This document shows positions 20,901 through 27,422 of a stretch of DNA of 29,499 nucleotides, piece by piece. The notes beneath the pieces were generated by a model. That model saw only the letters and a list, made by a program, of their open reading frames with translations. It did no database searches and had not been told where the DNA came from. Each line of letters opens with the position of its first letter. Positions within the stretch are counted from its first letter, which is position 1. The stretch spans positions 1-29,499 of the IMG/VR virus record IMGVR_UViG_3300005293_000048; one strand, written 5' to 3'. Source of the DNA: a virus. Both the position numbers and the translations under genes were made by a program.

Positions 20901-21613
20901 CTGGGGGTGCATACCCCTCGGTCGAGTTCCTGGAGGCTGAAATCGCTAAGGCGGAAGAGGACCTCAAGCGGATGGGTAACGGTCGCGACTCGTTCATCAG
21001 CAGCCGCATCACCCGTCAGCGGATTTCGATCATGAAGGATATGATCACGCTCGCTAAGCAGGACTGGAAGACACCAACCCCGGTCCTCGTCCACAACGGC
21101 AAGGTCGCATCGGTAGCGCAAAAGGACGGCAAGTATGGTCCGTACTACGTACTGACCGACGAAGCCGCCGAGGCCTACGGCAAGCGGTTCTTCAGCCCCT
21201 CGCAGGCGCGTAACGGCGCGGAGCGTGACAAGGCTAAGGGCTTCACCTACGAGGATGTCATGGCCCCTGTACGCATCCGTCCGGGCGGCACCGACTGGGA
21301 TATCGATGCTAAGAACATGCTTGGCAAGAATATTTCTGATATCCTCGAAAGCGATGTCACACCGTCCACACCGGGCGCTGAGCGTCAGGAGCTTATCGAG
21401 GTCGCGGACACCGCTGCGGTTCCTTCGTCACTTCGTGATCTGATTCGCCGCTGGGCGCTGAACCCCAACGTGTCGTCCTCTGAACTGTCTCAGGTGCTCG
21501 ACATCATGAAGGGATTCAACGCTGGTAGCGGACTAGAGCGTTTTGTTGATAGAATCCTTGATATGCTCGGTGTTCCCGACCAGTCGCGCTTCGACAGCTT
21601 CTATTCAAACTAA
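14945..21613 (+). CDS. Giant modular head-associated protein, 2222 aa
   Basis: The gene lies between portal and protease, where minor head proteins usually are. GTG 14945 has AAAGGA 7 nt upstream. Residues 1-105 form an N-terminal module (LQWRDRKGQWIEMGRGAKFK; VYVSKDPNGLPDGFYNVDSA). Residues about 400-517 are an acidic Asp/Ser/Ala/Pro linker. Residues 518-675 are coiled coil (EEERQALLKELSDAYDEIDS). Several SH3/KOW-like beta modules follow: near 790 (KKGDRVAVGSPDGNIGIVTD), 1157 (REGDYIQHPETGNIIRIEDI) and 1863-1975 (QGEVVVFEQDGEPVAGVVAF), linked by acidic Ala/Pro/Glu spacers. Near 1670-1780 is a Trp-rich domain (YDWTDWHQELDWWLPDGTLN). I see no clear MuF or enzyme motif. It may be an internal head protein or a packaged ejection protein. 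Confidence 0.8.
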   Translation: MSDTFLSLRALTAAGGNSRAARALRVKLQWRDRKGQWIEMGRGAKFKVRGADGAARSVIGSFVGAIDEKTGQVYVSKDPNGLPDGFYNVDSANAEKFAATLNSSEAPASSGGSVGERASENIPSINELTVKGAPEGWNALPGTFGGKKVIETEDGDFRIHFGGKDETVLLEDHRANPGVADPQRSVAEAFKRVGDVDAKREETGDKAYATLGTEEENAAALQNRDRDSKIEQIKGNERTLMNERAPLGAKQTAMNANEALKKELADAGEPYDPDGNDSDEAVAARKVAAAQAPAGDPALATTGEIDLDTFDVAPEGFLIPTGKSTNDLTPEGLANFMTAEKEALGKGGARLVVDTDAGTAEVYNSADTLDNAKAQAGGLGTDTVLDLKSGQAVSVSDGAVDPNSPDVNPNLDGDTSADAPSGGADNAQDSNPDAVESEPASPGADAPASDQPDGEADRAGDAPAADSPPADAPAGDSEPAGEGNEAESGSDDADSAESDSGEGSGEGSSRPEPGSVEDLENRRAQVQSALDVAGDPKDIVALNEQADALDVRIGRINGQQTDINGNTQPWNADINKINSDIMYGQGQAQPLERAPSQDVSDQMSKNEEERQALLKELSDAYDEIDSMKNDPEGSEFRQSLVEDLEDRIAEVEGKILPKLEKQYATLNKKLDQINGVQALDFRANRSGTPAKRTPAAPKAVEEVVPEAPAEPSIADRLDEAFNKTDAWSDSNVERRERAALRVLRDEARKGDVSKGIARLSLEEKLALSPEIAELVGMGKLPPQPLTSTKKGDRVAVGSPDGNIGIVTDPSDKPRGFSTVQMENGERGGGNFPNNRLFAPSEATDEQRADRAEVENDDRANERADLPVSEPADELEGLEAPETAPDAPEVADEAPAAPEAVTPPADSPEVRKKLMDIRAAFARGAKSQSMKKYEGFDGIDKARETFLASPAMRKYADDPQMQTLLENAFGDGWVNDGDIPFRERVAEWRSDLTGEPLPDAVLESPPVSAPERPAYQEPGDPEMVRVNRAELDAIDQEIENELALAEATENDPMEQAGHLSRVRTLERQRKVYQNALDRALGNSPMDFNGELDWNMRKPENRGSLPEAPPAPAPEPEAVPEADTPAVLDDSIESAPIPAPGAEDGVETDLVGVDPSALREGDYIQHPETGNIIRIEDIEVRHYPEEEASKYSINYSSKNDAEEAENAATDNVEIWSTETLDTYKGWGPDTSEPAAKPATHEEALAAYDAADADYQHALMQEDYDPAEVERLEDIRWEAQKDLWELEDAQGEEVAPEIQEILDELDADPENDRIERAAQAMFEEYKEQQAEEAGPETVEEVGDDAPAQSEVAAVNSELADRDEIEGQVDVAEGLGGLYDGGDDPYDVEPGNDNKVAALKAKLHGKDLTPEEEAELNEALDSGVLSDSQVARIDAEISAKPNRANTTTIARPDTEQPEYLSTADVDIVDAERNDPNFVFDEDLTWRKIREEFPDAVELENGDLILETVSNKGKRYDTMIRRTKKNRFLVYVMETDQKGNRRAKRIGNTEWHSYEALEKRITQGRVLINSKSPAGSLARRKDQPTENLGTQGFPQDDFLGDIGNVDAAVPTTGDEKFDALLEVAAKHIRDADVDIEGLREALEATDPGANAVNTIMQAIIGRAQDNYRPDGVAPWQTYDGETAEVGGEYDWTDWHQELDWWLPDGTLNPNRKPNPTYGEVHRVKVMGYVKENTDGKGHTYGDHVWVSVYDPKNGTWGNWTKRSAQTLRAADSGSEPGLPFFSKREEWRSSPEALARRFRVPEVAPEEPVKTHARPKGDLPQSRRLRFTNGGSLAGYGNVPVPNSPAAIIEKITSKEVTPRIRPAREARPGMMVVRMDDDGNQHVDSIIRVENIGDGGYRIHAARPDGNGYADVDSFVVPGDADIALWTAPELPAPKTPENPNTRQGEVVVFEQDGEPVAGVVAFDDGEGTLTVSTSDEVVDVPASAVKAPAGGAYPSVEFLEAEIAKAEEDLKRMGNGRDSFISSRITRQRISIMKDMITLAKQDWKTPTPVLVHNGKVASVAQKDGKYGPYYVLTDEAAEAYGKRFFSPSQARNGAERDKAKGFTYEDVMAPVRIRPGGTDWDIDAKNMLGKNISDILESDVTPSTPGAERQELIEVADTAAVPSSLRDLIRRWALNPNVSSSELSQVLDIMKGFNAGSGLERFVDRILDMLGVPDQSRFDSFYSN
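16221..16493 (+). CDS. Candidate overprinted gene inside the giant gene, 90 aa
   Basis: This frame is shifted +1 against the giant gene and lies within its acidic linker. It has ATG with GGAGG (16208-16212) 8 nt upstream. The product starts MPKTVIPMPSNLSQLAPEQM, then LQLATSLTAKLTG, an amphipathic helix, and a Gln/Pro/Thr-rich tail. All 12 Gln are CAG and all 6 Lys are AAG. In the same stretch the host frame shifts to A-ending codons (GCA, CCA, GGA) that are less used elsewhere in the gene. That is what a second coding constraint would produce. The alternative is a shadow: GCA-GAC strings read as CAG in this frame. Function unknown. Confidence 0.4.
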   Translation: MPKTVIPMPSNLSQLAPEQMLQLATSLTAKLTGQETPQQPTAPQQTPPQATPNQQEKVTKPNPGPMTPTAQNPTPAKAAVKEVVAPNPAQ

Positions 21614-21620
21614 GGAAATC

Positions 21621-22190
21621 ATGTCAAACTACACCATCCTACGCGGTGAGCCGGGGGCTGTCACAGCCCCGGCCACCGAGCCGGTCTACGCCGCGACTCT
21701 GCTCGTAAATGAGGGCGGGGATGAGGTTGTTATCGCATCTCCCGATGGATTCGAACCTCTTCCCGTGTCTCGCATAGACGAGGACGGTAATTCTGGTAGA
21801 CTTATACTGGTCACGGATAGAGCCAAGTACAACTGGCGTCCAATCCGTGAGGCCGATGGTATCTGGATTTCCCGGCATGCTATCCCCCTTCCAATCGAGG
21901 CCCTACCGGGCATTGCAGTTTCAGGAGACATCGTGGCAAAAGAAATCCTAAGCGCGTTCAGCGATAGCGACTCCCCTTACGTCCTCGGCGTAGTCTTCGA
22001 GACTGCCGATGGTAAGTGGGTTCGCTCGGGTGGGCAGTTCCTCCCTATCGCTGGTGACGACACAACGTACGACACCATGGATCGCATCGTAATCGACCCC
22101 GCCAAGGCATCCGACTTCCTAGACCTGTACGACCGAAACTATGTAACGGTTTCGGACGCTACGGGCTATGAGTCCGCTGTCAGCGAGTAA
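21621..22190 (+). CDS. Head-region protein of unknown function, 189 aa
   Basis: A strand-rich soluble protein (AATLLVNEGGDEVVIASPDG; GRLILVTDRAKYNWRPIREA; PYVLGVVFETADGKWVRSGG). The VVxxxDG elements recall the beta modules of its two large neighbours but I cannot align them safely. ATG 21621 has AAGGA upstream and lies 8 nt after the giant gene's stop; the longer frame from 21543 overlaps that gene. The next gene starts 12 nt downstream. Probable minor structural or assembly protein by position. Confidence 0.78.
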   Translation: MSNYTILRGEPGAVTAPATEPVYAATLLVNEGGDEVVIASPDGFEPLPVSRIDEDGNSGRLILVTDRAKYNWRPIREADGIWISRHAIPLPIEALPGIAVSGDIVAKEILSAFSDSDSPYVLGVVFETADGKWVRSGGQFLPIAGDDTTYDTMDRIVIDPAKASDFLDLYDRNYVTVSDATGYESAVSE

Positions 22191-22202
22191 TAAGAGAGTT
22201 TC

Positions 22203-25200
22203 ATGACCGAGTTTATTGGGCAACATCGCAATAGTGTGCTCTTCTCTGACGCGGAGAAGAAGAACGCTGTCATTATCGATTCCCGCATTTCGCTGGTAGT
22301 CGCTTCTGGATCATATGATGAGCTATCCAGCGTACGAGAGTGGGGCGATGGAGAGTTTTCAGCGACCGACCTTGAACTCGCTACAACCGTGCTATCCCTT
22401 CCGGAGAATCCGGAGCCGACTGGGCGCATGTACACGATCCCTCGTGGTGCGCAGACTAACGCCCGCAAGGCGCTGACTGCCGCTGCTGACGAAGGTTCTG
22501 TGCCCCGCTATATCGGAACGCTCCTTGCTGCGGGTGGGCAGGTCTCCTTCAACGAGCTTGGGCTTATTGCCAGCTTCTTCGAACACCGCGAGGAAGAGGA
22601 TTCCACACTGTGGCGACTCTATGGCGGTGCGCCCGCGAAGAAGTGGGCGACCTCTATCTTCGAGCGTGAGGCGCTGACGGCTTCCGCCCCGCCTGCTCCT
22701 GAAAATCTTGCTCAGCTACTTGCTGACAATCCCGAGGCTGGACCGGAATTCTTGGTCCGCCTTTCCACTGTCACAGGCATCATGGATCGCCTGTACCGCA
22801 TCGACCTAGACAAGCGCACCTACGTCTGGGACAACTCCGCGTGGACCGACCTCGGACAGACCGAGTGGTCTATTTGGGACTACGACTTTGCCCTAGACGG
22901 CAAGCAGCCCAATATCGATCAGACACATATCATGATCGACCCCGAATCTGCCCTTCATGCAGCCTCACTTATTTCCAAGGGCGCTACGACCTTCACGGTC
23001 GAAGACATTTCGCCGCTGGAAACCATGCTCGCCACCGAAGCTCTCGCGGACGAAGACTGGGAACTCGTAGACGCCGCGATGGTTGCAGCCGCCCCCGCCC
23101 CCGATGCCCCCGCTACGGACAGCGAATATACGGACAAGGAGCGTGCCGATAACGCCTCCAAGCAGATTCGTGACGGCTCAGGCCAGTTTGCCAAGATGGG
23201 CTCGTCTGTTGTCGTCAACGGAAACCCGCAGACGGTCGGAAAGATCACCCGGCTATTTCCCGCTAACGGTATGGTTGAGGTTGCACTCACCAATGGTACC
23301 AAGGTTGTTGTTCCTGGCAACCAGGTCGAGGCCTCAGACCGGATTCCGGTTCCAGGTAAGCCTCTAGAGCAGCCGCAGGTAGACTTCAGCGGAATCCTAG
23401 CGGAGCCCCGTACGCCTATCGACCGTGATATCGCTCAGCTTCCTGGCACACTTCCGCGTCTTACGCGCAAGGACCTGAAGGACATCATCAGCAACTTCCC
23501 CTCGTGGGTGAAGAGCCAGCGTGACTCCTTCAAGCCGCTCAATGGTCCAGTAGGCCGCGCAGCCCAGGGGCGTGCCACGTCCTCGCGCGTCACCAACGTC
23601 AAGAAGTTCGAGCACCCGCTTCTTGATCGTTGGCTGAAGAGTCGCCCGGTCACAGCCGCCGCACCGGCACCCGTCGTACCTTCAACTGAAAAGCCGGTTG
23701 AAGTTTCGCCTGAAACTTCCGACGTACAGCCGGTCTATATGGCGGTCGTCTCCCCCGACGATCCCCGCGCTGTGTTCAAGCTCATCAGCCTGGTCCCCGC
23801 ATCCTCGCAGTCAAACCAGCCGATGGTTTACTCTCGTGAAGACGGCGAGTGGAAGCGCGATGAGGCCACCATGAATGACCTCAAGTCGGCCACACCGCCG
23901 CCTGTGGTTGCTCTTGACGGCGACACGCTCGATGACGTTCTCGTGCAGGTTGACGGCACGCAGGAGCTTGGCGAAGAGGCACCTATGGCCGCTGAGGCTG
24001 TGCCCGTCCCGACCGAGCCAGACCCGGTAACTGCAAGCGCGGTTGATGAATCGCTGGCGCTAATGGTTCTCTGGGGTCCGAGTAAGAACATCATGCAGCA
24101 GGCTCTTGTAGCTGCTGGTGGTGCTGACCGTAACCGTGGTGGTGCTGAAAAGCTTCGCCGCTATTGGCTTCACGGTGATGGTGCCGCTAAGATTCGCTGG
24201 GGCACCCCCGGCGACTGGACTCGCTGTGTCCGCCAGCTTACGAAGCACCTAGGCCCGCGCGCCAAGGGCTACTGCGCTCTCCGTCACAAGGAAGCCACAG
24301 GCATGTGGACTGGTGACAAGAAGCACATGCAGAAGTTCTCCGCGAACACACCGACCACAGTCGATTCCACTGACGTGATTGTGCCGCAGGAGGCCATTCT
24401 GGCTGCTGCTTTCCAGAATGCTCGCGCGCAGATTCTCCGCAACCGTGTACTTACGGCATCCGCTGCGTCTAACCCCCTGAACGCGATCTACCCTGACGGC
24501 GCAGAAGGTTTGGAGGCTGCGGTAACTGCCGGTGCCGCTGGCGCTATCACTGAGGTTGGCGGTCGGTTCCTGATCCCGCTCGTCATTCCTGAAGAGCTAG
24601 AGTCTGGAGACGGACGTGAGGTCGATAAGTACGCGCTCGATACGCGCAACCTGCCCCTGCCGCTCATGTGGCAGATTCAGACTGGTGAAGGACACAACGG
24701 CGCTGTAGTCGTCGGTCGTATCGACTCCATGGGCCGTACGCCCAATGGTATCGGTATGGCTATGGGCTACTTCGATGTAGGCCCATACGGACGCGAAGCT
24801 GAGCGCATGGTACGCGCCGGAATGCTGCGTCACGTATCCGCTGATATGGACAAGTTCGAAGCTGAAGCTGAAGAAGCCGCCGAGCGTGACGGTAAGAAGA
24901 TCAGCAAGGCTAAGCTGTCCATTAAGAAGGCGCGAGTCATGGGTGCTACAATAGTAGCTAAGCCTGCTTTCCAGGAGTGCACAATCGAAATGGCACCCCT
25001 ACGCACTCTGACCATGGAGGATGACGTGCTCCCAGACGGTATCATTACCGAAGAAGTGGACCCGATGGAGGCGGTAGCCCTTGTAGCTGCCGGTTACATC
25101 GCGGACGCTATCCCGGTTGTACCCCCGCGCGCCTGGTTCGAGAACCCGAAGCTGCGCCGCCCGACACCGCTTACAGTGGACGACAATGGTCATGTCTTCG

Positions 25201-26810
25201 GTCACGTTGCAGCATGGGGCACCGCCCACATGAATGCAGCGCTGAACGGCGTCAACCCGCCTCGTTCCGCTAGTGGCTACGCCTACTTCAACAAGGGTGT
25301 TGTCCGCACGGATGACGGCTCCGACGTTACGGTCGGACAGCTTACACTCGTAGGCGGTCACGCGGACCTACACTTCAGCGCCAACGAGGCGGCTCGCCAC
25401 TATGACGATACTGCATCCGCATTTGCAGACGTTCACGCTGGCGAAGACGACTTCGGCATCTGGGTGGCAGGAGCCCTGCGCCCTGGCGTCACCGCAGAAC
25501 AGGTTCGCGCGATCCGCGCATCTACGCCGTCTGGTGACTGGCGTCCGATCCGTGGCAAGCTGGAACTCATCGCGGTCTGCCAGGTCAACGTCCCCGGCTT
25601 CCCCATCGCTCGCGCTATGGTCGCGTCGGGACACACCATGGCTCTTGTAGCCGCTGGTGCCTCCACGCTCGCACACCTTCGTCCCGACCCCATCCTGGAC
25701 CTGGCTCGCCGCGTACAGGAGCTTGAGGCTGCGGCTTCCCCCGCTGACCAGGGAATTGACGCTCGTGTAGCGTCCGTCCTAGCGCGCATGGAGACGCACA
25801 AGGCTCGCCACGATGACGAACTGGCTGCAAAGTCTGAAGCGCTTATGGCTCGCATGGCAAACTTCGGTTACGTATCGAAGCAGTCCCGCGAACAGGCCGC
25901 AGACAAGGGCGAGGCGCTTCCTGACGGTTCATTTCCGATCCGGAATGTCTCGGACCTGAAGAACGCTATCAAGGCGTACGGACGGGCCAAGGAGTCGGAC
26001 AAGAGCAAGGTTCGCAAGCACATCATGAAGCGTGCGCGTGCCCTTGGTCACGCTGACCTAATCCCTGAGGAGTGGACCCACGCCGCTTCTGCTGCCCTCA
26101 CCGCTTCGGTGATGAGCATGCGTGAGCGCGTAGAAGCCGCCCGCAATGAGACCGCCCTCGTAGCTTCCGTGAAGGAAGACATCGACAAGCTCACCCCCGC
26201 ACAGAAGCAGCGCCTCATCAGTGAGCTTCGAGCTAAGGGCGAGGAAATTCCGGAGTCTCTAGCCCCAAAAGCACCGGGGGCTGATCCCGGACGGGACCAG
26301 CCCGCCAAGTACAAGCCGGGATACCAGCCTCGTGATTACAACGGACAGTTCAAGCAGGTTCTAGCACGTCTCAAGGAAGACCTCGGAGACAGCGAGAACC
26401 AGGATATCGTGGAGAGCATTGAAGAGATTTCCTCCGCTCGCGCGGGAGACTACGCGGAGTCGGTACGTGCCGGTCTGGACCTAAAGAGCCAGCTTGACCG
26501 TCTCGATTCTGGTGCGCTAAACAAGGACGCCATTGGCTCCATCCGTGAAGCGTCTCGCGATCTAGGCAAGGCAATCTCCAACCTGCCGCTGCCCTTCCAG
26601 AATCAGGCTGCAAAGCTTCGCTTCTCGGACCTGCCTCCCACCCTCCGCGACCTGATGGAGGACCTCGTAGACCGCGTACACGAGAAGATCGGCGCTAAGG
26701 AAGGCCAGATCGCCACGCAGAAGCTCCGCTCATTCATGAGTGGGGGCGACCTGTTCGCTCAGTCTGATATCTCCCGCGAAATGTCACGATTCCTGCGACT
26801 ACTGACCTGA
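22203..26810 (+). CDS. Large capsid maturation protease polyprotein, 1535 aa
   Basis: Several modules are joined. 1-300: unknown N-terminal region with DKRTYVWDNSAWTDLGQTEW. About 330-385: KOW-like module (VVVNGNPQTVGKITRLFPAN). About 610-740: a domain with RWGTPGDWTRCVRQLTKHLG and AKGYCALRHKEATGMWTGD, known to me from actinophage head proteins. About 755-930: prohead protease with TRNLPLPLMWQ, GHNGAVVVGRID (His near 829) and RHVSADMD (Ser near 875), the His/Ser pair of HK97-like proteases. About 980-1140: conserved domain with VAAWGTAHMNAALNGV and GIWVAGALRPG. About 1235-1290: DGSFPIRNVSDLKNAIKAYG module. A helical tail ends it. Typical actinophage proteases are much shorter. (L/V)TA(S/A) words at residues 91, 158, 483, 609, 750 and 1299 fall between modules and may be cleavage sites. 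Confidence 0.85.
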   Translation: MTEFIGQHRNSVLFSDAEKKNAVIIDSRISLVVASGSYDELSSVREWGDGEFSATDLELATTVLSLPENPEPTGRMYTIPRGAQTNARKALTAAADEGSVPRYIGTLLAAGGQVSFNELGLIASFFEHREEEDSTLWRLYGGAPAKKWATSIFEREALTASAPPAPENLAQLLADNPEAGPEFLVRLSTVTGIMDRLYRIDLDKRTYVWDNSAWTDLGQTEWSIWDYDFALDGKQPNIDQTHIMIDPESALHAASLISKGATTFTVEDISPLETMLATEALADEDWELVDAAMVAAAPAPDAPATDSEYTDKERADNASKQIRDGSGQFAKMGSSVVVNGNPQTVGKITRLFPANGMVEVALTNGTKVVVPGNQVEASDRIPVPGKPLEQPQVDFSGILAEPRTPIDRDIAQLPGTLPRLTRKDLKDIISNFPSWVKSQRDSFKPLNGPVGRAAQGRATSSRVTNVKKFEHPLLDRWLKSRPVTAAAPAPVVPSTEKPVEVSPETSDVQPVYMAVVSPDDPRAVFKLISLVPASSQSNQPMVYSREDGEWKRDEATMNDLKSATPPPVVALDGDTLDDVLVQVDGTQELGEEAPMAAEAVPVPTEPDPVTASAVDESLALMVLWGPSKNIMQQALVAAGGADRNRGGAEKLRRYWLHGDGAAKIRWGTPGDWTRCVRQLTKHLGPRAKGYCALRHKEATGMWTGDKKHMQKFSANTPTTVDSTDVIVPQEAILAAAFQNARAQILRNRVLTASAASNPLNAIYPDGAEGLEAAVTAGAAGAITEVGGRFLIPLVIPEELESGDGREVDKYALDTRNLPLPLMWQIQTGEGHNGAVVVGRIDSMGRTPNGIGMAMGYFDVGPYGREAERMVRAGMLRHVSADMDKFEAEAEEAAERDGKKISKAKLSIKKARVMGATIVAKPAFQECTIEMAPLRTLTMEDDVLPDGIITEEVDPMEAVALVAAGYIADAIPVVPPRAWFENPKLRRPTPLTVDDNGHVFGHVAAWGTAHMNAALNGVNPPRSASGYAYFNKGVVRTDDGSDVTVGQLTLVGGHADLHFSANEAARHYDDTASAFADVHAGEDDFGIWVAGALRPGVTAEQVRAIRASTPSGDWRPIRGKLELIAVCQVNVPGFPIARAMVASGHTMALVAAGASTLAHLRPDPILDLARRVQELEAAASPADQGIDARVASVLARMETHKARHDDELAAKSEALMARMANFGYVSKQSREQAADKGEALPDGSFPIRNVSDLKNAIKAYGRAKESDKSKVRKHIMKRARALGHADLIPEEWTHAASAALTASVMSMRERVEAARNETALVASVKEDIDKLTPAQKQRLISELRAKGEEIPESLAPKAPGADPGRDQPAKYKPGYQPRDYNGQFKQVLARLKEDLGDSENQDIVESIEEISSARAGDYAESVRAGLDLKSQLDRLDSGALNKDAIGSIREASRDLGKAISNLPLPFQNQAAKLRFSDLPPTLRDLMEDLVDRVHEKIGAKEGQIATQKLRSFMSGGDLFAQSDISREMSRFLRLLT

Positions 26811-26826
26811 CCACAGACCCAGGAAC

Positions 26827-26856
26827 CCGGACCAGTCTACTCTCTGGTCCGGTTTT
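26827..26856 (+). terminator. Terminator of the head operon
   Basis: A perfect 9-bp stem (26827-26835 with 26844-26852) followed by TTTT. It overlaps the 3' end of the antisense endonuclease gene. Confidence 0.88.
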
Positions 26857-27223
26857 CTGCTTTCTGGAGGTACTGAATAGCGGCGTAGAGTCGTTCGGGA
26901 TCGTCCTTGAAATTCCCCAGTCCTGTATTACAACCAAGGCAGAGGTATCCGCGCACGACTCCTGTGGCGTGGTCGTGATCTACATGGGGTGTTGTGGTGA
27001 AAGGATCGCCGCAGGATTCGCAGGACCCGGTGTGTTCACGCCCGAGCATCTGTATTCTGCGCTCTCGCGCCGTAACTCGGGGATTGATATTTCTAGCCGT
27101 ATACGTAGGCGAGTTGCGACAGATCATACGTCGTTCACCATTTCGTCCTGGCCGCGACTTCAGAGTTCCGGGGCCGCATTCGATACAAGCGCCGTCTACA
27201 TTTCGATGAATCCATTTACCCAT
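26837..27223 (-). CDS. Endonuclease VII-type HNH nuclease, 128 aa
   Basis: The motif HVDHDHATGVVRGYLCLGCN (from residue 80) with an upstream CESCG gives the zinc-binding CxxC pairs (C68/C71 and C95/C98) and the catalytic DHDH of recombination endonuclease VII, followed by the usual LGNFKDDPERLYAAIQYL helix. An extra N-terminal Cys pair (CIECG, C13/C16) precedes it. T4 endonuclease VII resolves branched DNA; free-standing relatives between phage genes are often homing nucleases. It is antisense to the head genes and enclosed by two terminators, which suits a selfish insertion. ATG 27223 lies 6 nt past a TACAAT box (leaderless); the upstream in-frame ATG 27250 lies inside a terminator stem. Confidence 0.92.
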   Translation of the reverse strand: MGKWIHRNVDGACIECGPGTLKSRPGRNGERRMICRNSPTYTARNINPRVTARERRIQMLGREHTGSCESCGDPFTTTPHVDHDHATGVVRGYLCLGCNTGLGNFKDDPERLYAAIQYLQKAENRTRE

Positions 27224-27229
27224 AGCAGT

Positions 27230-27235
27230 ATTGTA
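27230..27235 (-). promoter_or_regulatory. -10 box of the endonuclease gene, leaderless
   Basis: TACAAT on the minus strand, 6 nt before the ATG at 27223. The -35 position falls in the terminator hairpin and has no good match. Confidence 0.5.
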
Positions 27236-27239
27236 CCGT

Positions 27240-27270
27240 AAAAATGCCACCCCCTTTGGGTGGCATTTTT
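27240..27270. terminator. Bidirectional terminator upstream of the capsid gene
   Basis: AAAAATGCCACCC (27240-27252) and GGGTGGCATTTTT (27258-27270) form a perfect 13-bp stem with T-runs on both strands. It isolates the capsid gene from transcription of the genes to its left. Confidence 0.93.
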
Positions 27271-27299
27271 CTGGCTAAAAACACACCCTTGTACAGACA

Positions 27300-27308
27300 T
27301 GTTATGAT
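27300..27308 (+). promoter_or_regulatory. Extended -10 promoter of the capsid gene
   Basis: TG-T-TATGAT fits an extended -10. It lies between the bidirectional terminator and the capsid gene, giving a leader of about 110 nt. TTGTAC (27289-27294) is nearby but too close for a normal -35. Confidence 0.55.
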
Positions 27309-27377
27309 AGTACACAGGTCAAGTGCCAAGATGCCTCTGAGCGCATCGCGATCCCTTACCCCCGACATCCACCAAAG

Positions 27378-27396
27378 ACAACAAACCGTTTGTTGT
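27378..27396 (+). promoter_or_regulatory. Leader hairpin before the capsid ribosome-binding site
   Basis: ACAACAAA-CCG-TTTGTTGT, a perfect 8-bp stem ending 14 nt before the consensus AAGGAGGT. A 5' hairpin here could stabilise an abundant mRNA or tune translation. Confidence 0.5.
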
Positions 27397-27422
27397 TATT
27401 AACTGGCCTGAAGGAGGTTAAC

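Noticed and set aside
20309-21121. 270-aa minus-strand frame opposite the giant gene
   Set aside because: Composition is typical of the antisense of GC-rich coding DNA; the plus-strand product is continuous with folded domains here.
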